The notes beneath the pieces were generated by a model. That model saw only the letters and a program-made list of their open reading frames with translations, ran no database searches and was not told the origin of the DNA. From assembly GCA_005800815.1 (NCBI GenBank), contig SYEK01000009.1, positions 1-39,625 of the forward strand: a stretch of 39,625 nucleotides of DNA. The letters are read 5' to 3'. Made by a program: the position numbers and the translations under genes. Shown one piece after another: positions 1-9,133 of this stretch; within the stretch, counting starts at the first letter, position 1, and each line of letters opens with the position of its first letter. The stretch is from Actinomycetota bacterium (GTDB lineage: Bacteria; Actinomycetota; Actinomycetes; Nanopelagicales; Nanopelagicaceae).

Positions 1-36
1 CTGCCAGCTGGCGTTGACATCGAGATCAAGCTCTAA
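1..36 (+). CDS. rpsJ: 30S ribosomal protein S10, 3' end only
   Basis: The first 36 bases read in frame as [11 protein letters not shown] followed by TAA, which is the usual carboxyl end of actinobacterial S10 (a '[11 protein letters not shown]' type tail). The start lies outside the window. S10 is part of the 30S head and also the NusE transcription factor. It precedes rplC as in the standard S10 operon, with 16 bases between its stop and the rplC start. Confidence 0.85.
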   Translation: MPAGVDIEIKL

Positions 37-52
37 GGAAAGGACCAGAGAG

Positions 53-751
53 ATGACATATACAACTCAAGCCGCTGGCTCCTCCATCAAGGGCCTTCTC
101 GGTAAGAAATTAGGAATGACCCAGGTTTTTGATGCCAACAACAAGATGGTCCCAGTGACCGTTGTCGAGGCTGGTCCATGCGTTGTGACACAGATTCGCA
201 CACCCGAGAAGGATGGCTACTCGGCCGTTCAAATCGCCTTCGGTGCAGTTGATCCAAAGAAGATTACAAAGCCACTTGCTGGCCACTTTGCCAAAGCTGG
301 TGTGACACCACGCCGATCCGTCGCAGAGCTGCGCACCCTTGATACCACCTCTTACAGCGTTGGACAAGAACTTGGTGCAACTCTCTTTAGCGCTGGCGAA
401 CTCGTCGATGCAACTGGAACCAGCACAGGTAAGGGAACAGCCGGTGTTATGAAGCGTCACGGTTTCGGTGGTCTGAGCTCCTCTCACGGTGTCGATCGCA
501 AGCACCGCATGCCAGGCTCAATCGGTGCATGCTCGACTCCAGGTCGTGTATTCAAGGGAATGCGTATGGCCGGTGTGATGGGTGGGGTCAAGATCACCAC
601 ACAGAACTTAACCGTGCACTCAGTCGATGCAGAGCGCAACTTGCTTCTGATCAAGGGATCGGTTCCTGGTCCAGATGGCCAACTTGTCTTCATCCGCTCT
701 GCTGCCAAGCATGCGATCTTTGAAAGCCTCTCCTCAAAGGTAGGTGCATAG
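53..751 (+). CDS. rplC: 50S ribosomal protein L3
   Basis: L3 is an early-assembling protein that binds the 3' end of 23S rRNA and reaches toward the peptidyl transferase centre. The family opening L-L-G-K-K-L-G-M-T lies at residues 15-23. The conserved [15 protein letters not shown] loop is in the middle of the protein. The reading frame is open from base 14, but the ATG at 53 is chosen because AAGGAAAGGA sits at 36-45 as a good ribosome binding site and the upstream codons overlap rpsJ. The product is 232 aa, slightly longer than typical because of a short N-terminal lead. It is the first complete gene of the S10 run; rplD follows three bases after its stop. Confidence 0.95.
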   Translation: MTYTTQAAGSSIKGLLGKKLGMTQVFDANNKMVPVTVVEAGPCVVTQIRTPEKDGYSAVQIAFGAVDPKKITKPLAGHFAKAGVTPRRSVAELRTLDTTSYSVGQELGATLFSAGELVDATGTSTGKGTAGVMKRHGFGGLSSSHGVDRKHRMPGSIGACSTPGRVFKGMRMAGVMGGVKITTQNLTVHSVDAERNLLLIKGSVPGPDGQLVFIRSAAKHAIFESLSSKVGA

Positions 752-754
752 CTC

Positions 755-1420
755 ATGACTTTGACTATTGAAGTAAAGAATGCAGAGGGCCTTAAGGTCG
801 GCTCACTCGATCTTCCGACAGAGATCTTTGATGCACAGACCAACGTTCCACTCATCCACCAAGTCGTGACGGCACAACTTGCCGCTGCCCGCCAAGGGAC
901 TCAGAAATCTAAGAACCGCGGAGAGGTCAGTGGTGGAGGTAAGAAGCCTTTCAAGCAGAAGGGAACAGGTCGCGCTCGTCAGGGCTCCTCACGTTCACCT
1001 AACCAGATCGGTGGCGGAACCGCTCACGCCGTTCGCCCCCGCACATATTTCCAACGCACACCCAAGAAGATGATCGCCGCTGCACTGCGCGGAGTCCTCT
1101 CTGACCGTGCGCGCAATAACCGTATCCATATCCTAGATTCACTGACCATGGCCACATCTACAAAGGCGGCTATCGCAGCGGTTCGTCAGTTCAGCGATCG
1201 CAAGAATCTGCTCGTAGTGGTCTCTCGCAACGAGGATCTGGTATGGCGCTGCCTGCGCAACGCCGATGACCTGCACCTTCTAGTCCCAGATCAGTTGAAT
1301 GCATACGACATCCTAAAAAGTGATGATGTCGTATTTTCTCAAGAGGCGATCAAAGACTTCCTAGCCGGGCCAGGCAAAGTGGTCAAGGCCGTTGCACGCG
1401 AGAGTGAGGTCGGGGCATGA
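755..1420 (+). CDS. rplD: 50S ribosomal protein L4
   Basis: L4 (uL4) lines the peptide exit tunnel with an extended loop and in some bacteria also represses its own operon. The loop is recognisable near residues 55-95: a basic, glycine-rich stretch with [14 protein letters not shown] followed by the R-P-R-T-Y segment. The product is 221 aa, normal for the family. The last four bases overlap the rplW start (ATGA), implying translational coupling. No tunnel-loop insertion or deletion of the kind linked to macrolide resistance is obvious by eye, though this was not aligned. Confidence 0.95.
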   Translation: MTLTIEVKNAEGLKVGSLDLPTEIFDAQTNVPLIHQVVTAQLAAARQGTQKSKNRGEVSGGGKKPFKQKGTGRARQGSSRSPNQIGGGTAHAVRPRTYFQRTPKKMIAAALRGVLSDRARNNRIHILDSLTMATSTKAAIAAVRQFSDRKNLLVVVSRNEDLVWRCLRNADDLHLLVPDQLNAYDILKSDDVVFSQEAIKDFLAGPGKVVKAVARESEVGA

Positions 1421-1710
1421 AAGATCACCGCGAAGTCCTAGTAGCTCCAGTTGTCTCTGAGAAGAGCTACTCACTACTCGATGAGAACAAATACACATTT
1501 ATCGTCGCACCAGATGCCAACAAGACCGAGATCAAGATCGCAGTCGAGAAGGTATTTGGGGTCAAGGTAGTCAGCGTGAACACCATGAACCGCAAGGGTA
1601 AGAATAAGAAGACCCGTTTCGGTGATGGGAAGCGCAAGGACACAAAGCGCGCAATTGTGCAGGTAGCAGCTGGCGGCCGTATCGACATCTTCGGAGGACC
1701 AGTCTCCTAA
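1417..1710 (+). CDS. rplW: 50S ribosomal protein L23
   Basis: L23 (uL23) sits at the tunnel exit, where trigger factor and the signal recognition particle dock. It has the family opening [15 protein letters not shown] near residues 3-17, and the V-N-T-M-N-R-K-G-K basic hairpin in the middle. At 97 aa it is the usual length. It starts on the ATGA overlap with rplD. A 33-base gap holding AGAAAAGGA separates it from rplB. Confidence 0.95.
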   Translation: MKDHREVLVAPVVSEKSYSLLDENKYTFIVAPDANKTEIKIAVEKVFGVKVVSVNTMNRKGKNKKTRFGDGKRKDTKRAIVQVAAGGRIDIFGGPVS

Positions 1711-1743
1711 TCAGGGCTGGACTTCCAAGAGAAAAGGATCATC

Positions 1744-2577
1744 ATGGCACTTCGTAAATTAAAGCCAACGACCCCGGGTCAACGTGGGGCAAGCGTCCCA
1801 GATTTTGCTGAACTCACACGTTCAACCGCTGAGAAATCGCTGATGCGTCCAATCCACTCCAAGGGTGGTCGCAACAATGCAGGTCGCATCACTGTTCGCC
1901 ACCAAGGAGGCGGCCACAAGCGTGCCTACCGCCTTATCGATTTCATCCGCAACGATAAAGATGGTGTCCCGGCAAAGGTGGCTCACATCGAGTACGACCC
2001 AAACCGCACAGCACGCATCGCCCTTTTGCACTACGCAGATGGGGAGAAGCGCTACATCATCGCACCGAATAAATTAGAGCAGGGTGCAACCGTTGAAAAT
2101 GGCGCAAAGGCCGATATCAAGCCTGGAAATAACCTGCCTCTGCGCAATATCCCTGTGGGTACCCTCGTTCACGCTATTGAACTTCGCCCAGGTGGAGGAG
2201 CAAAGCTCGCCCGTTCAGCCGGGGCATCTGTTCAGTTAGTCGCTAAAGAGGGCGCATTCGCACAACTACGTCTGCCATCTGGTGAGATTCGTAACGTCGA
2301 TGTCCGCTGCCGTGCAACTATCGGTGAGGTCGGTAACGCCGAACAGTCCAACATCAACTACGGAAAAGCCGGGCGTATGCGCTGGAAGGGCAAGCGTCCA
2401 TCTGTTCGTGGAGTTGTCATGAACCCAGTAGATCACCCACACGGTGGTGGTGAAGGTAAGACCTCTGGTGGACGTCACCCAGTGACTCCATGGGGTAAGC
2501 CTGAAGCACGTACTCGTAAGAAGAAGGCCTCAGATTCAATGATCATTCGTCGTCGTAAATCCAATAAGAAGCGGTAG
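1744..2577 (+). CDS. rplB: 50S ribosomal protein L2
   Basis: L2 (uL2) is a core 23S rRNA-binding protein needed for subunit joining and peptidyl transfer. The product is 277 aa, full length. The invariant D-H-P-H-G-G-G-E-G motif, containing the histidine implicated in peptidyl transferase activity, lies around residue 230. It is followed by the W-G-K-P segment and a very basic C-terminal tail. The start is preceded by AGAAAAGGA. The start of rpsS is 12 bases downstream of the stop. Confidence 0.96.
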   Translation: MALRKLKPTTPGQRGASVPDFAELTRSTAEKSLMRPIHSKGGRNNAGRITVRHQGGGHKRAYRLIDFIRNDKDGVPAKVAHIEYDPNRTARIALLHYADGEKRYIIAPNKLEQGATVENGAKADIKPGNNLPLRNIPVGTLVHAIELRPGGGAKLARSAGASVQLVAKEGAFAQLRLPSGEIRNVDVRCRATIGEVGNAEQSNINYGKAGRMRWKGKRPSVRGVVMNPVDHPHGGGEGKTSGGRHPVTPWGKPEARTRKKKASDSMIIRRRKSNKKR

Positions 2578-2589
2578 GTAGGAGTCCTT

Positions 2590-2874
2590 ATGCCAAGAAG
2601 TCTGAAAAAGGGTCCATTCGTTGATGGGCATCTACAAAAGAAGGTAGATGCGCAGAACAATGCCAATACCAAGAACGTGATCAAGACCTGGTCCCGCCGC
2701 TCCATGATCGTGCCTGCGATGATCGGACATACCATCGCAGTTCACGATGGCCGCAAGCACATCCCGGTTTACATCACCGATGCCATGGTGGGACACAAGC
2801 TTGGTGAGTTCTCACCAACTCGTACCTTCCGCGGTCACGTCAAGATTGAAGATCGGAGAGCAAAACTTGTCTAA
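2590..2874 (+). CDS. rpsS: 30S ribosomal protein S19
   Basis: S19 (uS19) is in the 30S head and contacts S13 and the A-site finger. The sequence opens [11 protein letters not shown] and carries the R-R-S-M-I-V-P and [16 protein letters not shown] motifs of the family. Length is 94 aa, typical. GGTAGGAGT upstream (2577-2585) is the ribosome binding site. Its 3' end overlaps the start of rplV by eight bases. Confidence 0.96.
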   Translation: MPRSLKKGPFVDGHLQKKVDAQNNANTKNVIKTWSRRSMIVPAMIGHTIAVHDGRKHIPVYITDAMVGHKLGEFSPTRTFRGHVKIEDRRAKLV

Positions 2875-3337
2875 GACAACAGATACATCTGCTCCAACAC
2901 CCAGTGTGGATACGACAGTTGCTCCGCTGATCGCTCGTGCGATCCTGCGCGATATCCGTCACACCCCTCAAAAGGCGCGACGTGTCGTCAACCTCATCCG
3001 TGGGGTGCGTGCCGATGAGGCCCTCTCGATCTTAAAGTTCGCCCCACAAGCTGCAGGTAGCGATATCTACACACTTCTAAACAGCGCAGTTGCCAATGCA
3101 AAGGCTAAAAACCCCGCTATCCGTGATGCCTCAGAGCTCTGGGTAGTTGAGGCGCTTGTCGATGAGGGTCGCACGATGAAGCGCTTTCGCCCACGTGCAC
3201 AGGGTCGTGGATTTCGTATCTTGAAGCGCTCATCCCATATCTGCGTTGTAGTCAGTGATGTCAAAACCATTTCAAAGAGTGTGAAAGCAAAGAAGTCTCA
3301 CGGGAAGGGAGCATCCAACTCATGGGTCAAAAAGTAA
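2867..3337 (+). CDS. rplV: 50S ribosomal protein L22, TTG start
   Basis: L22 (uL22) lines the exit tunnel and binds all domains of 23S rRNA. The family core begins at [19 protein letters not shown]. The frame is open from 2747, but residues before 2867 lie inside rpsS in another frame. The best start is the TTG at 2867, with GGAGAG at 2855-2860 as ribosome binding site. This gives 156 aa with an N-terminal extension of about 23 residues rich in Thr, Ser, Pro and Asp before the core. The gene overlaps rpsS by 8 bases and rpsC by 16, so translation is probably coupled on both sides. Confidence 0.92.
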   Translation: MSKTTDTSAPTPSVDTTVAPLIARAILRDIRHTPQKARRVVNLIRGVRADEALSILKFAPQAAGSDIYTLLNSAVANAKAKNPAIRDASELWVVEALVDEGRTMKRFRPRAQGRGFRILKRSSHICVVVSDVKTISKSVKAKKSHGKGASNSWVKK

Positions 3338-4086
3338 ACCCACACGGCTTCCGTCTTGGTATCACCACAGAGTTCAAGTCACGCTGGTATGCAGATAAGT
3401 TGTACAAGGATTATGTCAAAGAGGATGTCGAGATCCGTCGTCTGATGCAAAAAGGCATGGAGCGTGCCGGTGTATCTCGAGTGGAAATCGAGCGCACACG
3501 TGATCGCGTCCGTATCGATCTCTTTACCGCCCGCCCAGGAATCGTCATCGGCCGACGTGGCCAAGAGGCAGATACCTTGCGCCAGCGTCTTGAGAAGTTG
3601 ACTGGCAAGCAGGTTCAGTTAAATATCCTTGAAGTCAAGAACCCAGAGATCGATGCTCAACTCGTTGCACAGGGAATCGCTGAGCAGTTAGCTGCCCGTG
3701 TCTCTTTCCGCCGCGCGATGAAGAAGTCGATGCAATCTGCGATGAAGGCCGGCGCCCAGGGCATCCGCGTTCAGTGCGGTGGTCGTCTTGGTGGGGCTGA
3801 AATGTCTCGCTCGGAGTTCTACCGTGAAGGTCGCGTTCCATTGCACACCCTTCGCGCCGATATCGATTACGGCTTCTACGAGGCGGCAACAACATTTGGT
3901 CGCTTGGGTGTGAAGGTCTGGATCTACAAAGGCGAGATCATCGGTTCACGTGCAGAGCGTGTAGCGACAGCTCTTGCACAGGCACGTGCACCCAAGCCAG
4001 AGCGTCGTGGGCCACGTGCTGCTCGAGCACCCCGTGGTGAAGTGACCATTACCAAGCCAGCTGCACCAGAAGAGGGGGCTCAATAA
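3322..4086 (+). CDS. rpsC: 30S ribosomal protein S3
   Basis: S3 (uS3) forms part of the mRNA entry channel and has helicase activity on mRNA. It opens [13 protein letters not shown]. The KH domain shows [10 protein letters not shown] near residues 73-82, and the C-terminal domain contains [15 protein letters not shown]. The 254 aa product ends in a low-complexity Ala/Pro/Arg tail of about 35 residues, common in actinobacterial S3. GGGAAGGGAG upstream is a strong ribosome binding site inside the end of rplV. Confidence 0.96.
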   Translation: MGQKVNPHGFRLGITTEFKSRWYADKLYKDYVKEDVEIRRLMQKGMERAGVSRVEIERTRDRVRIDLFTARPGIVIGRRGQEADTLRQRLEKLTGKQVQLNILEVKNPEIDAQLVAQGIAEQLAARVSFRRAMKKSMQSAMKAGAQGIRVQCGGRLGGAEMSRSEFYREGRVPLHTLRADIDYGFYEAATTFGRLGVKVWIYKGEIIGSRAERVATALAQARAPKPERRGPRAARAPRGEVTITKPAAPEEGAQ

Positions 4087-4087
4087 G

Positions 4088-4501
4088 ATGTTAATTCCAC
4101 GTCGTGTGAAGCACCGTAAGCAGCACCACCCATCTCGCAGTGGTGCAACAAAGGGCGGCAGCGCAGTTGCCTTCGGTGATTATGGTATTCAAGCTCTTGA
4201 ACCAGCATATGTAACCAATCGTCAGATTGAAGCGGCCCGTATCGCGATGACCCGCTATATCAAGCGTGGTGGCAAGGTTTGGATCAATATCTATCCAGAT
4301 CGTCCCATCACAAAAAAGCCTGCCGAGACTCGTATGGGTTCAGGTAAGGGCTCACCAGAGTGGTGGATTGCCAACGTCAAGCCAGGTCGGGTCATGTTTG
4401 AGATCTCAGGTGTCACCGAGGCGATCGCTCACGAAGCGATACGTCTTGCAATCCACAAACTTCCAATGAAATGCCGTGTCGTCAAGCGTGAGGAGGCATA
4501 A
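4088..4501 (+). CDS. rplP: 50S ribosomal protein L16
   Basis: L16 (uL16) organises the A-site region of the 50S subunit. The sequence starts [14 protein letters not shown] and includes [11 protein letters not shown] and [12 protein letters not shown], both diagnostic. Length is 137 aa, typical. It begins one base after rpsC and is followed directly by rpmC. Confidence 0.96.
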   Translation: MLIPRRVKHRKQHHPSRSGATKGGSAVAFGDYGIQALEPAYVTNRQIEAARIAMTRYIKRGGKVWINIYPDRPITKKPAETRMGSGKGSPEWWIANVKPGRVMFEISGVTEAIAHEAIRLAIHKLPMKCRVVKREEA

Positions 4502-4723
4502 GTGGCTACTACAACCGTTACCGCCGAAGAGTTGCGCCAGCTATCGGATGAAGAGCTAGCTGGCAAAGTGCGTGAGATGAAGGAAGAGTTATTCAACCTT
4601 CGATTCCAGGCAGCCACTGGTCAACTCGAGACCCATGGTCGCCTGAGCGCTGTACGCAAAGAGATCGCACGCATCTACACAATCATTCGCGAGCGCGAAC
4701 TAGGAATCGGAGGAGCTGCCTGA
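4502..4723 (+). CDS. rpmC: 50S ribosomal protein L29, GTG start
   Basis: L29 (uL29) is a small helical hairpin beside L23 at the tunnel exit. The motif [14 protein letters not shown] at residues 30-43 is the family signature. It begins with GTG immediately after the rplP stop, with GTGAGGAGG at the end of rplP as ribosome binding site. The product is 73 aa. Its final base is shared with the rpsQ start (TGATG). Confidence 0.95.
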   Translation: MATTTVTAEELRQLSDEELAGKVREMKEELFNLRFQAATGQLETHGRLSAVRKEIARIYTIIRERELGIGGAA

Positions 4724-4992
4724 TGACAACTGTCAATGAAGAGCGCGGGTTCCGCAAGGTTCGTGAGGGTGTAGTCGTGAGTGACAAGATGGATAAGACC
4801 ATCACCGTTGAGGTGTCAGATCGTGTTAAGCACGGTATGTACTCAAAGGTCCTCTCGCGCTCCCGCAAATTAAAGGCTCATGACGAGGCAAACACTGCCG
4901 GTATGGGCGATCGTGTACTCATCATGGAAACTCGACCAATCTCAGCGACAAAGCGCTGGCGTCTAGTCGAGATTCTCGAGAAGGCCAAGTAA
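4723..4992 (+). CDS. rpsQ: 30S ribosomal protein S17
   Basis: S17 (uS17) is an OB-fold protein that binds 16S rRNA early in assembly. It shows [19 protein letters not shown] and the C-terminal [13 protein letters not shown]. The product is 89 aa, normal. The start overlaps the rpmC stop by one base, and a GGAGGAG-like ribosome binding site lies in the end of rpmC. A 17-base gap follows before rplN. Confidence 0.95.
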   Translation: MTTVNEERGFRKVREGVVVSDKMDKTITVEVSDRVKHGMYSKVLSRSRKLKAHDEANTAGMGDRVLIMETRPISATKRWRLVEILEKAK

Positions 4993-5009
4993 GGGCTGGT
5001 GGATAAGAA

Positions 5010-5378
5010 ATGATTCAACAAGAGTCGCGCCTACGCGTCGCCGATAACACCGGAGCCAAGGAGCTGCTGTGCATCCGCGTGCTCGGTGGAACCAAGCGCC
5101 GTTACGCCGGTATCGGAGACATCATCGTATGTTCGGTCAAGGATGCAATCCCTGGCGGACAGGTAAAGAAAGGTGAGGTCGTCAAGGCCGTCATCGTGCG
5201 CACAGTCAAGGAGCGTCGTCGCCCCGATGGCTCCTACATCAAGTTCGATGAGAACGCCGCGGTGATCTTAAAGGCCGATGGCGAGCCACGTGGAACCCGC
5301 ATCTTCGGACCCGTCGCACGCGAACTTCGCGATAAGAAGTTCATGAAGATCATCTCACTTGCTCCGGAGGTGTTATAA
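5010..5378 (+). CDS. rplN: 50S ribosomal protein L14
   Basis: L14 (uL14) sits at the subunit interface and forms bridge B8. It opens [17 protein letters not shown] and contains D-E-N-A-A-V-I-L and [13 protein letters not shown]. The length of 122 aa is exactly the bacterial standard. It begins the L14-L24-L5 block of the spc operon. The end of the gene carries GGAGGTGTT, which serves rplX. Confidence 0.96.
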   Translation: MIQQESRLRVADNTGAKELLCIRVLGGTKRRYAGIGDIIVCSVKDAIPGGQVKKGEVVKAVIVRTVKERRRPDGSYIKFDENAAVILKADGEPRGTRIFGPVARELRDKKFMKIISLAPEVL

Positions 5379-5381
5379 ACA

Positions 5382-5693
5382 ATGGTAAAGATTAAGAAGA
5401 ATGACTCTGTCCTGGTGATCGCCGGCAAAGATAAGGGTGTGACTGGAAAAGTCCTATCTGTTGATGGGGATCGCATCCTCATCGAAGGCGTCAATCGTCA
5501 GAAGCGTCACACAAAAGAGTCAACGGGTGAGCGCGGCGTCAAAGTCGGCGGAATCATCACCGCTGAAGCCTCAATCCATATTTCAAATGTCATGGTCACC
5601 GATAGCGATGGCTCGGCCTCACGCCTGGGTGTTCGCAAAGATGACGATGGCAAGAATGTGCGTATCTCACGTCGAACTGGAAAGGACATCTGA
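5382..5693 (+). CDS. rplX: 50S ribosomal protein L24
   Basis: L24 (uL24) initiates 50S assembly at the 5' domain of 23S rRNA. The KOW-type motif [15 protein letters not shown] lies at residues 10-24, followed by V-N-R-Q-K-R-H-T-K. The product is 103 aa. A strong GGAGGTG ribosome binding site lies in the rplN 3' end, and the last base is shared with the rplE start. Confidence 0.95.
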   Translation: MVKIKKNDSVLVIAGKDKGVTGKVLSVDGDRILIEGVNRQKRHTKESTGERGVKVGGIITAEASIHISNVMVTDSDGSASRLGVRKDDDGKNVRISRRTGKDI

Positions 5694-6250
5694 TGTCAAC
5701 CAAAGTAGATACTCGCCTCAAGAGCAAGTACAAGAGCGATATCGCCCCTGCACTCAAGATGCAGTTTGGATACAAGAATGTGATGCAGATTCCGAGCCTG
5801 ACCAAGATCGTGGTCAATATGGGTGTGGGCGATGCAGCCCGTGACTCAAAGCTGATCGAAGGGGCGATCCGCGACTTAGCTACCATCACGGGTCAAAAGC
5901 CTCAGGTCACTAAGTCACGTAAATCAATCGCACAGTTCAAGCTTCGTGAGAACCAACCAATCGGTGCTCACGTGACGATACGTGGAGATCGCATGTGGGA
6001 GTTTGCAGATCGTCTGCTCTCGATCTCACTTCCACGTATTCGCGACTTCCGTGGACTATCACCGAAGCAGTTTGATGGGAAAGGAAACTACACATTCGGT
6101 CTGACCGAGCAGGTTGTATTCCCAGAGATCCAACAGGACAAGGTCGATCGTCAACGAGGTATGGACATTACCTTCGTCACTACAGCAAAGAATGATGCAG
6201 AAGGCCATGCGCTCCTCAAAGCCCTTGGTTTTCCATTCAAGGAGGCATAA
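5693..6250 (+). CDS. rplE: 50S ribosomal protein L5
   Basis: L5 (uL5) binds 5S rRNA and contacts the 30S head through bridge B1b. The family motifs present are [28 protein letters not shown] and [17 protein letters not shown]. The product is 185 aa. GGAAAGGA lies just before the start. The 3' end contains AAGGAGG, the ribosome binding site of rpsN. Confidence 0.96.
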   Translation: MSTKVDTRLKSKYKSDIAPALKMQFGYKNVMQIPSLTKIVVNMGVGDAARDSKLIEGAIRDLATITGQKPQVTKSRKSIAQFKLRENQPIGAHVTIRGDRMWEFADRLLSISLPRIRDFRGLSPKQFDGKGNYTFGLTEQVVFPEIQQDKVDRQRGMDITFVTTAKNDAEGHALLKALGFPFKEA

Positions 6251-6253
6251 GAG

Positions 6254-6439
6254 ATGGCAAAGACATCACTAGTCGTCAAAGCGGCCCGTAAACCAAAGTT
6301 CAAGGTCCGCGGTTATACCCGATGCAGCCGTTGTGGCCGTCCACACGCTGTCTACCAAAAGTTTGGTATTTGCCGTGTGTGCTTTCGTGAGATGGCGCAC
6401 CGCGGCGAACTCCCTGGTATCACGAAGTCGTCCTGGTAA
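6254..6439 (+). CDS. rpsN: 30S ribosomal protein S14, short zinc-binding type
   Basis: This 61 aa form is the zinc-type S14 (often called rpsZ or S14 type Z). It has the paired cysteines C-S-R-C and C-R-V-C in the centre of the protein, which hold a structural zinc. The longer zinc-free S14 is about 100 aa. The zinc-type form in the spc operon is usual for Actinobacteria. AAGGAGG precedes the ATG. A 74-base gap follows, the only sizeable gap inside the spc block. Confidence 0.95.
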   Translation: MAKTSLVVKAARKPKFKVRGYTRCSRCGRPHAVYQKFGICRVCFREMAHRGELPGITKSSW

Positions 6440-6513
6440 TTACACCCAACTAACAACAACGAGATAGGTCCTCACAAGAGGAAACCAGTTCGAGAAAGGC
6501 CACGAGGCCACGT
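6440..6513 (+). promoter_or_regulatory. Structured leader before rpsH (putative)
   Basis: This is the only long spacer in the spc run. It can fold into two short hairpins. The first is TCCTC (6469-6473) with GAGGA (6478-6482) around an ACAA loop, extended by GG 6467-6468 and CC 6485-6486 across two unpaired A. The second is GGCC (6498-6501) with GGCC (6506-6509) around ACGA. The second stem includes the AAAGG at 6495-6499 that would serve as the rpsH ribosome binding site. S8 is the known feedback repressor of the spc operon in E. coli, so a translational control site is possible here; this is inferred from position and folding only. Confidence 0.35.
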
Positions 6514-6918
6514 ATGACAATGACAGATCCGATCGCAGACATGCTAACGCGCCTGCGCAATGCAAACTCTGCCTACCATGATTCGGTTTCTATGCCGTCC
6601 TCATCGGTCAAGGCGAGAATTGCAGCGATTCTTGTGCAAGAGGGCTACATCGCTGCATATCGTGTTGAAGATATAGAGGGTGGAGTAGGTAAGAACTTAG
6701 TTCTTGACCTTAAATTTGGCCCGAACCGTGAGCGTTCACTCGCCGGTTTGCGTCGTGTCAGTAAGCCTGGACTTCGCGTATATGCAAAGTCAACAGCGCT
6801 GCCAAAGGTGCTAGGTGGGCTCGGCGTTGCAATCATCTCAACATCATCTGGACTGCTCACAGATAAGCAGGCCAACAAACAGGGTGTAGGCGGAGAAGTT
6901 CTCGCCTATGTATGGTGA
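6514..6918 (+). CDS. rpsH: 30S ribosomal protein S8
   Basis: S8 (uS8) binds the central domain of 16S rRNA and represses the spc operon in E. coli. It opens with [17 protein letters not shown], and near the end has [12 protein letters not shown], both family signatures. The product is 134 aa. ATG 6514 is preferred over ATG 6520 because the M-T-M-T-D-P opening is the common one. Its ribosome binding site may be buried in a small hairpin. Confidence 0.95.
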   Translation: MTMTDPIADMLTRLRNANSAYHDSVSMPSSSVKARIAAILVQEGYIAAYRVEDIEGGVGKNLVLDLKFGPNRERSLAGLRRVSKPGLRVYAKSTALPKVLGGLGVAIISTSSGLLTDKQANKQGVGGEVLAYVW

Positions 6919-6925
6919 TCAACTG

Positions 6926-7465
6926 ATGTCACGTATCGGTCGTATGCCTATTACCGTGCCTACCGGTGTTGAAGTCACAATCGCAGGCCAGAGCGTCTTT
7001 GTGAAAGGTCCTAAGGGATCGCTCTCACTCAACGTTGCAGAGCCAATCCGAGTATCACAGACAGAGGGTGTCATCACGATGGTCCGTCCCGATGAGGAGC
7101 GCCTCACACGGGCCCTGCACGGCCTATCTCGCACATTAGTTGCCAACATGGTTGAGGGGGTAACCACTGGATACTCCACGACGATCGAAATAGTCGGTGT
7201 TGGTTACCGTGTTGCTGAGAAGGGCAAGAACCTTGAGTTCCAGCTCGGTTATAGTCACAACATTGATTTTCCAGCACCAGAGGGGATCTCATTTAAGGTC
7301 GAGTCACCGACTAAGTTCGCCATCATGGGAATCGACAAGCAGGTCGTCGGTGAGACCGCTGCAAAGATAAAGAAGCTTCGTAAGGCCGATCCATACAAAG
7401 GCAAGGGCTTACGTATTTCAGGTGAAGTTGTTCGCCGCAAGCAAGGAAAGACGGGTAAGAAGTGA
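6926..7465 (+). CDS. rplF: 50S ribosomal protein L6
   Basis: L6 (uL6) binds the sarcin-ricin loop region near the factor binding site. It opens [12 protein letters not shown] and ends with the [21 protein letters not shown] motif. The frame is open from 6908, but ATG 6926 gives the standard opening and 179 aa, the usual length. No strong ribosome binding site is visible in the seven bases after the rpsH stop, so translation may depend on coupling. The end overlaps the rplR start by one base. Confidence 0.95.
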   Translation: MSRIGRMPITVPTGVEVTIAGQSVFVKGPKGSLSLNVAEPIRVSQTEGVITMVRPDEERLTRALHGLSRTLVANMVEGVTTGYSTTIEIVGVGYRVAEKGKNLEFQLGYSHNIDFPAPEGISFKVESPTKFAIMGIDKQVVGETAAKIKKLRKADPYKGKGLRISGEVVRRKQGKTGKK

Positions 7466-7842
7466 TGGCTATTAGTGTAAAGGTCCGCAAAGGCTCGGCG
7501 ACAAATGCCCGCGCCCGTCGTGCATTCCGACTGCGCAAGAAGGTGTCGGGAACAGCATCACGTCCACGCTTGGTCGTCTCACGCTCATCGCGTCACTTGT
7601 TCGTTCAAGTCATCGATGACTCACAGGGCAAGACACTCGCCTACGCCTCGACAATGGAGGCAGATTTCCGAAACGATAAGGCAGATAAATGTGCAAAGGC
7701 GAAGGCGATTGGTGCATTGATTGCAACACGTGCCAAGAGCGCTGGAGTCTTAACTGTCGTCTTTGATCGTGCCGGTAACAAATATCATGGACGCATTGCA
7801 GCAGTTGCTCAAGGTGCGCGCGAGAATGGATTGGAGTTCTAA
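7465..7842 (+). CDS. rplR: 50S ribosomal protein L18
   Basis: L18 (uL18) binds 5S rRNA together with L5. It contains [34 protein letters not shown] and the ending [14 protein letters not shown] 7465 within TGATGG is chosen over an in-frame GTG three bases earlier. The product is 125 aa. The stop TAA and the rpsE ATG share one base. Confidence 0.94.
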   Translation: MAISVKVRKGSATNARARRAFRLRKKVSGTASRPRLVVSRSSRHLFVQVIDDSQGKTLAYASTMEADFRNDKADKCAKAKAIGALIATRAKSAGVLTVVFDRAGNKYHGRIAAVAQGARENGLEF

Positions 7843-8465
7843 TGGCTATTAATCCAACTACACCAGCTCCTGGGTCAAATGATCGCCCAGGTGCAGGTAA
7901 GGCTCGTGGTGAGCGCCGTGAGCGTCGCGATGAGCGCGAGAGAGAGAAAAACCCATTCATGGAGCGCGTTGTATTCATCAATCGCGTGTCTAAAGTCGTA
8001 AAGGGTGGGCGTCGTTTCTCATTTACCGCACTCGTGGTCGTCGGTGATGGCAACGGGCAGGTCGGTATCGGCTACGGAAAGTCCAAGGAGGTCCCACAAG
8101 CGATTTCAAAGGCGGTCGAGGAGGCAAAGAAATCCTTCTTCAGCGTCTCACGAATCCAAGGAACTATCCCGCACTCAGTGCAGGGTGAGACCGCAGCTGG
8201 AGTAGTCCTTCTTCGTCCAGCCAGCCCAGGTACTGGGGTAATCGCTGGTGGTCCAGTGCGTGCAGTCCTTGAGTGTGCAGGCATCACAGATGTTTTAACC
8301 AAGTCACTTGGATCCAACAATGCTATCAATATGGTGCATGCAACCGTTGCCGCTTTGAAGATGCTTGAGAGCCCAGCACAAATCGCTGCTCGACGTGGAC
8401 TTGCATTAGAGGATGTGGCACCAGCTGCCATCATCCGAGCCTCACAGATCACAGTAGGTGCATGA
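7842..8465 (+). CDS. rpsE: 30S ribosomal protein S5
   Basis: S5 (uS5) shapes the mRNA entry channel and the decoding site. The double-stranded RNA-binding fold begins near residue 45 ([21 protein letters not shown]). The C-terminal domain shows [12 protein letters not shown]. At 207 aa it is longer than the roughly 165 aa E. coli protein because of a charged N-terminal extension of about 40 residues rich in Arg, Glu, Asp and Pro, which is frequent in Actinobacteria. It overlaps both neighbours by a few bases. Confidence 0.95.
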   Translation: MAINPTTPAPGSNDRPGAGKARGERRERRDEREREKNPFMERVVFINRVSKVVKGGRRFSFTALVVVGDGNGQVGIGYGKSKEVPQAISKAVEEAKKSFFSVSRIQGTIPHSVQGETAAGVVLLRPASPGTGVIAGGPVRAVLECAGITDVLTKSLGSNNAINMVHATVAALKMLESPAQIAARRGLALEDVAPAAIIRASQITVGA

Positions 8466-8647
8466 TGCCTCGCTTGAAGGTAACTCAGATTCGCTCGAAG
8501 GTTGGAAACAAGCCTGAGCAACGTCACACGCTCCGCTCCTTGGGCCTCAAGCGCCTCAACGATGTAGTCGTTCAAGAAGATCGTCCAGAGATTCGTGGGA
8601 TGGTCAATGCAGTTCGTCACTTAGTCAAAGTCGAGGAGGTTGAATAG
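8465..8647 (+). CDS. rpmD: 50S ribosomal protein L30
   Basis: L30 (uL30) is a small 23S rRNA-binding protein. It carries [11 protein letters not shown], then [12 protein letters not shown], then a V-R-H-L-V-K-V-E-E ending. ATG 8465 gives 60 aa; an ATG at 8462 in the same frame would add one Met. The gene overlaps the rpsE stop. GAGGAGG near its end is the ribosome binding site for rplO. Confidence 0.94.
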   Translation: MPRLKVTQIRSKVGNKPEQRHTLRSLGLKRLNDVVVQEDRPEIRGMVNAVRHLVKVEEVE

Positions 8648-8649
8648 AC

Positions 8650-9090
8650 ATGACACTCAAACTTCATCACCTTCGTCCAGCCCCAGGTGCCAAGAAAGCC
8701 AAAACTCGTAAGGGTCGCGGTGAGGCATCAAAGGGCAAGACTGCAGGTCGTGGTGGCAAAGGAACGCGCGCTCGTAATCAGGTGCGTGCAGGCTTTGAGG
8801 GTGGTCAACTACCTCTCGTGATGCGTCTGCCTAAGCTACGCGGCTTTAAGAATCCAGCACGTATCGAGTACCAGGCAGTGAACGTCTCGACTATCAACGC
8901 CCTCTTTCCCAAGGGTGGGGATGTGACGGTGGCAGATCTCATCGCTCAGGGGGCAGCACGTGACTCTCTTCCAGTGAAGATACTTGGTAATGGCGATATC
9001 CAAGTGAAGGTAAACGTCATTGCACATGCCTTTTCATCCTCGGCAGTCGATAAAATCACTGCCGCTGGTGGTATGACAACCGTCCTGTAG
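8650..9090 (+). CDS. rplO: 50S ribosomal protein L15
   Basis: L15 (uL15) is a late 50S assembly protein with an extended glycine-rich N-terminus. It starts with [12 protein letters not shown] and continues with the basic G-R-G segments, then [16 protein letters not shown]. The length of 146 aa is typical. It closes the spc ribosomal block. A 43-base gap containing GAGGAG leads to secY. Confidence 0.95.
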   Translation: MTLKLHHLRPAPGAKKAKTRKGRGEASKGKTAGRGGKGTRARNQVRAGFEGGQLPLVMRLPKLRGFKNPARIEYQAVNVSTINALFPKGGDVTVADLIAQGAARDSLPVKILGNGDIQVKVNVIAHAFSSSAVDKITAAGGMTTVL

Positions 9091-9133
9091 TTGAGCCAAA
9101 CTTTTATTAGGTAGAGAAACGAGGAGAAGAGCA

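Noticed and set aside
8072-8620. 182-codon minus-strand open frame across rpsE-rpmD
   Set aside because: Both genes on the + strand are certain ribosomal proteins; the opposite frame has no independent signals.
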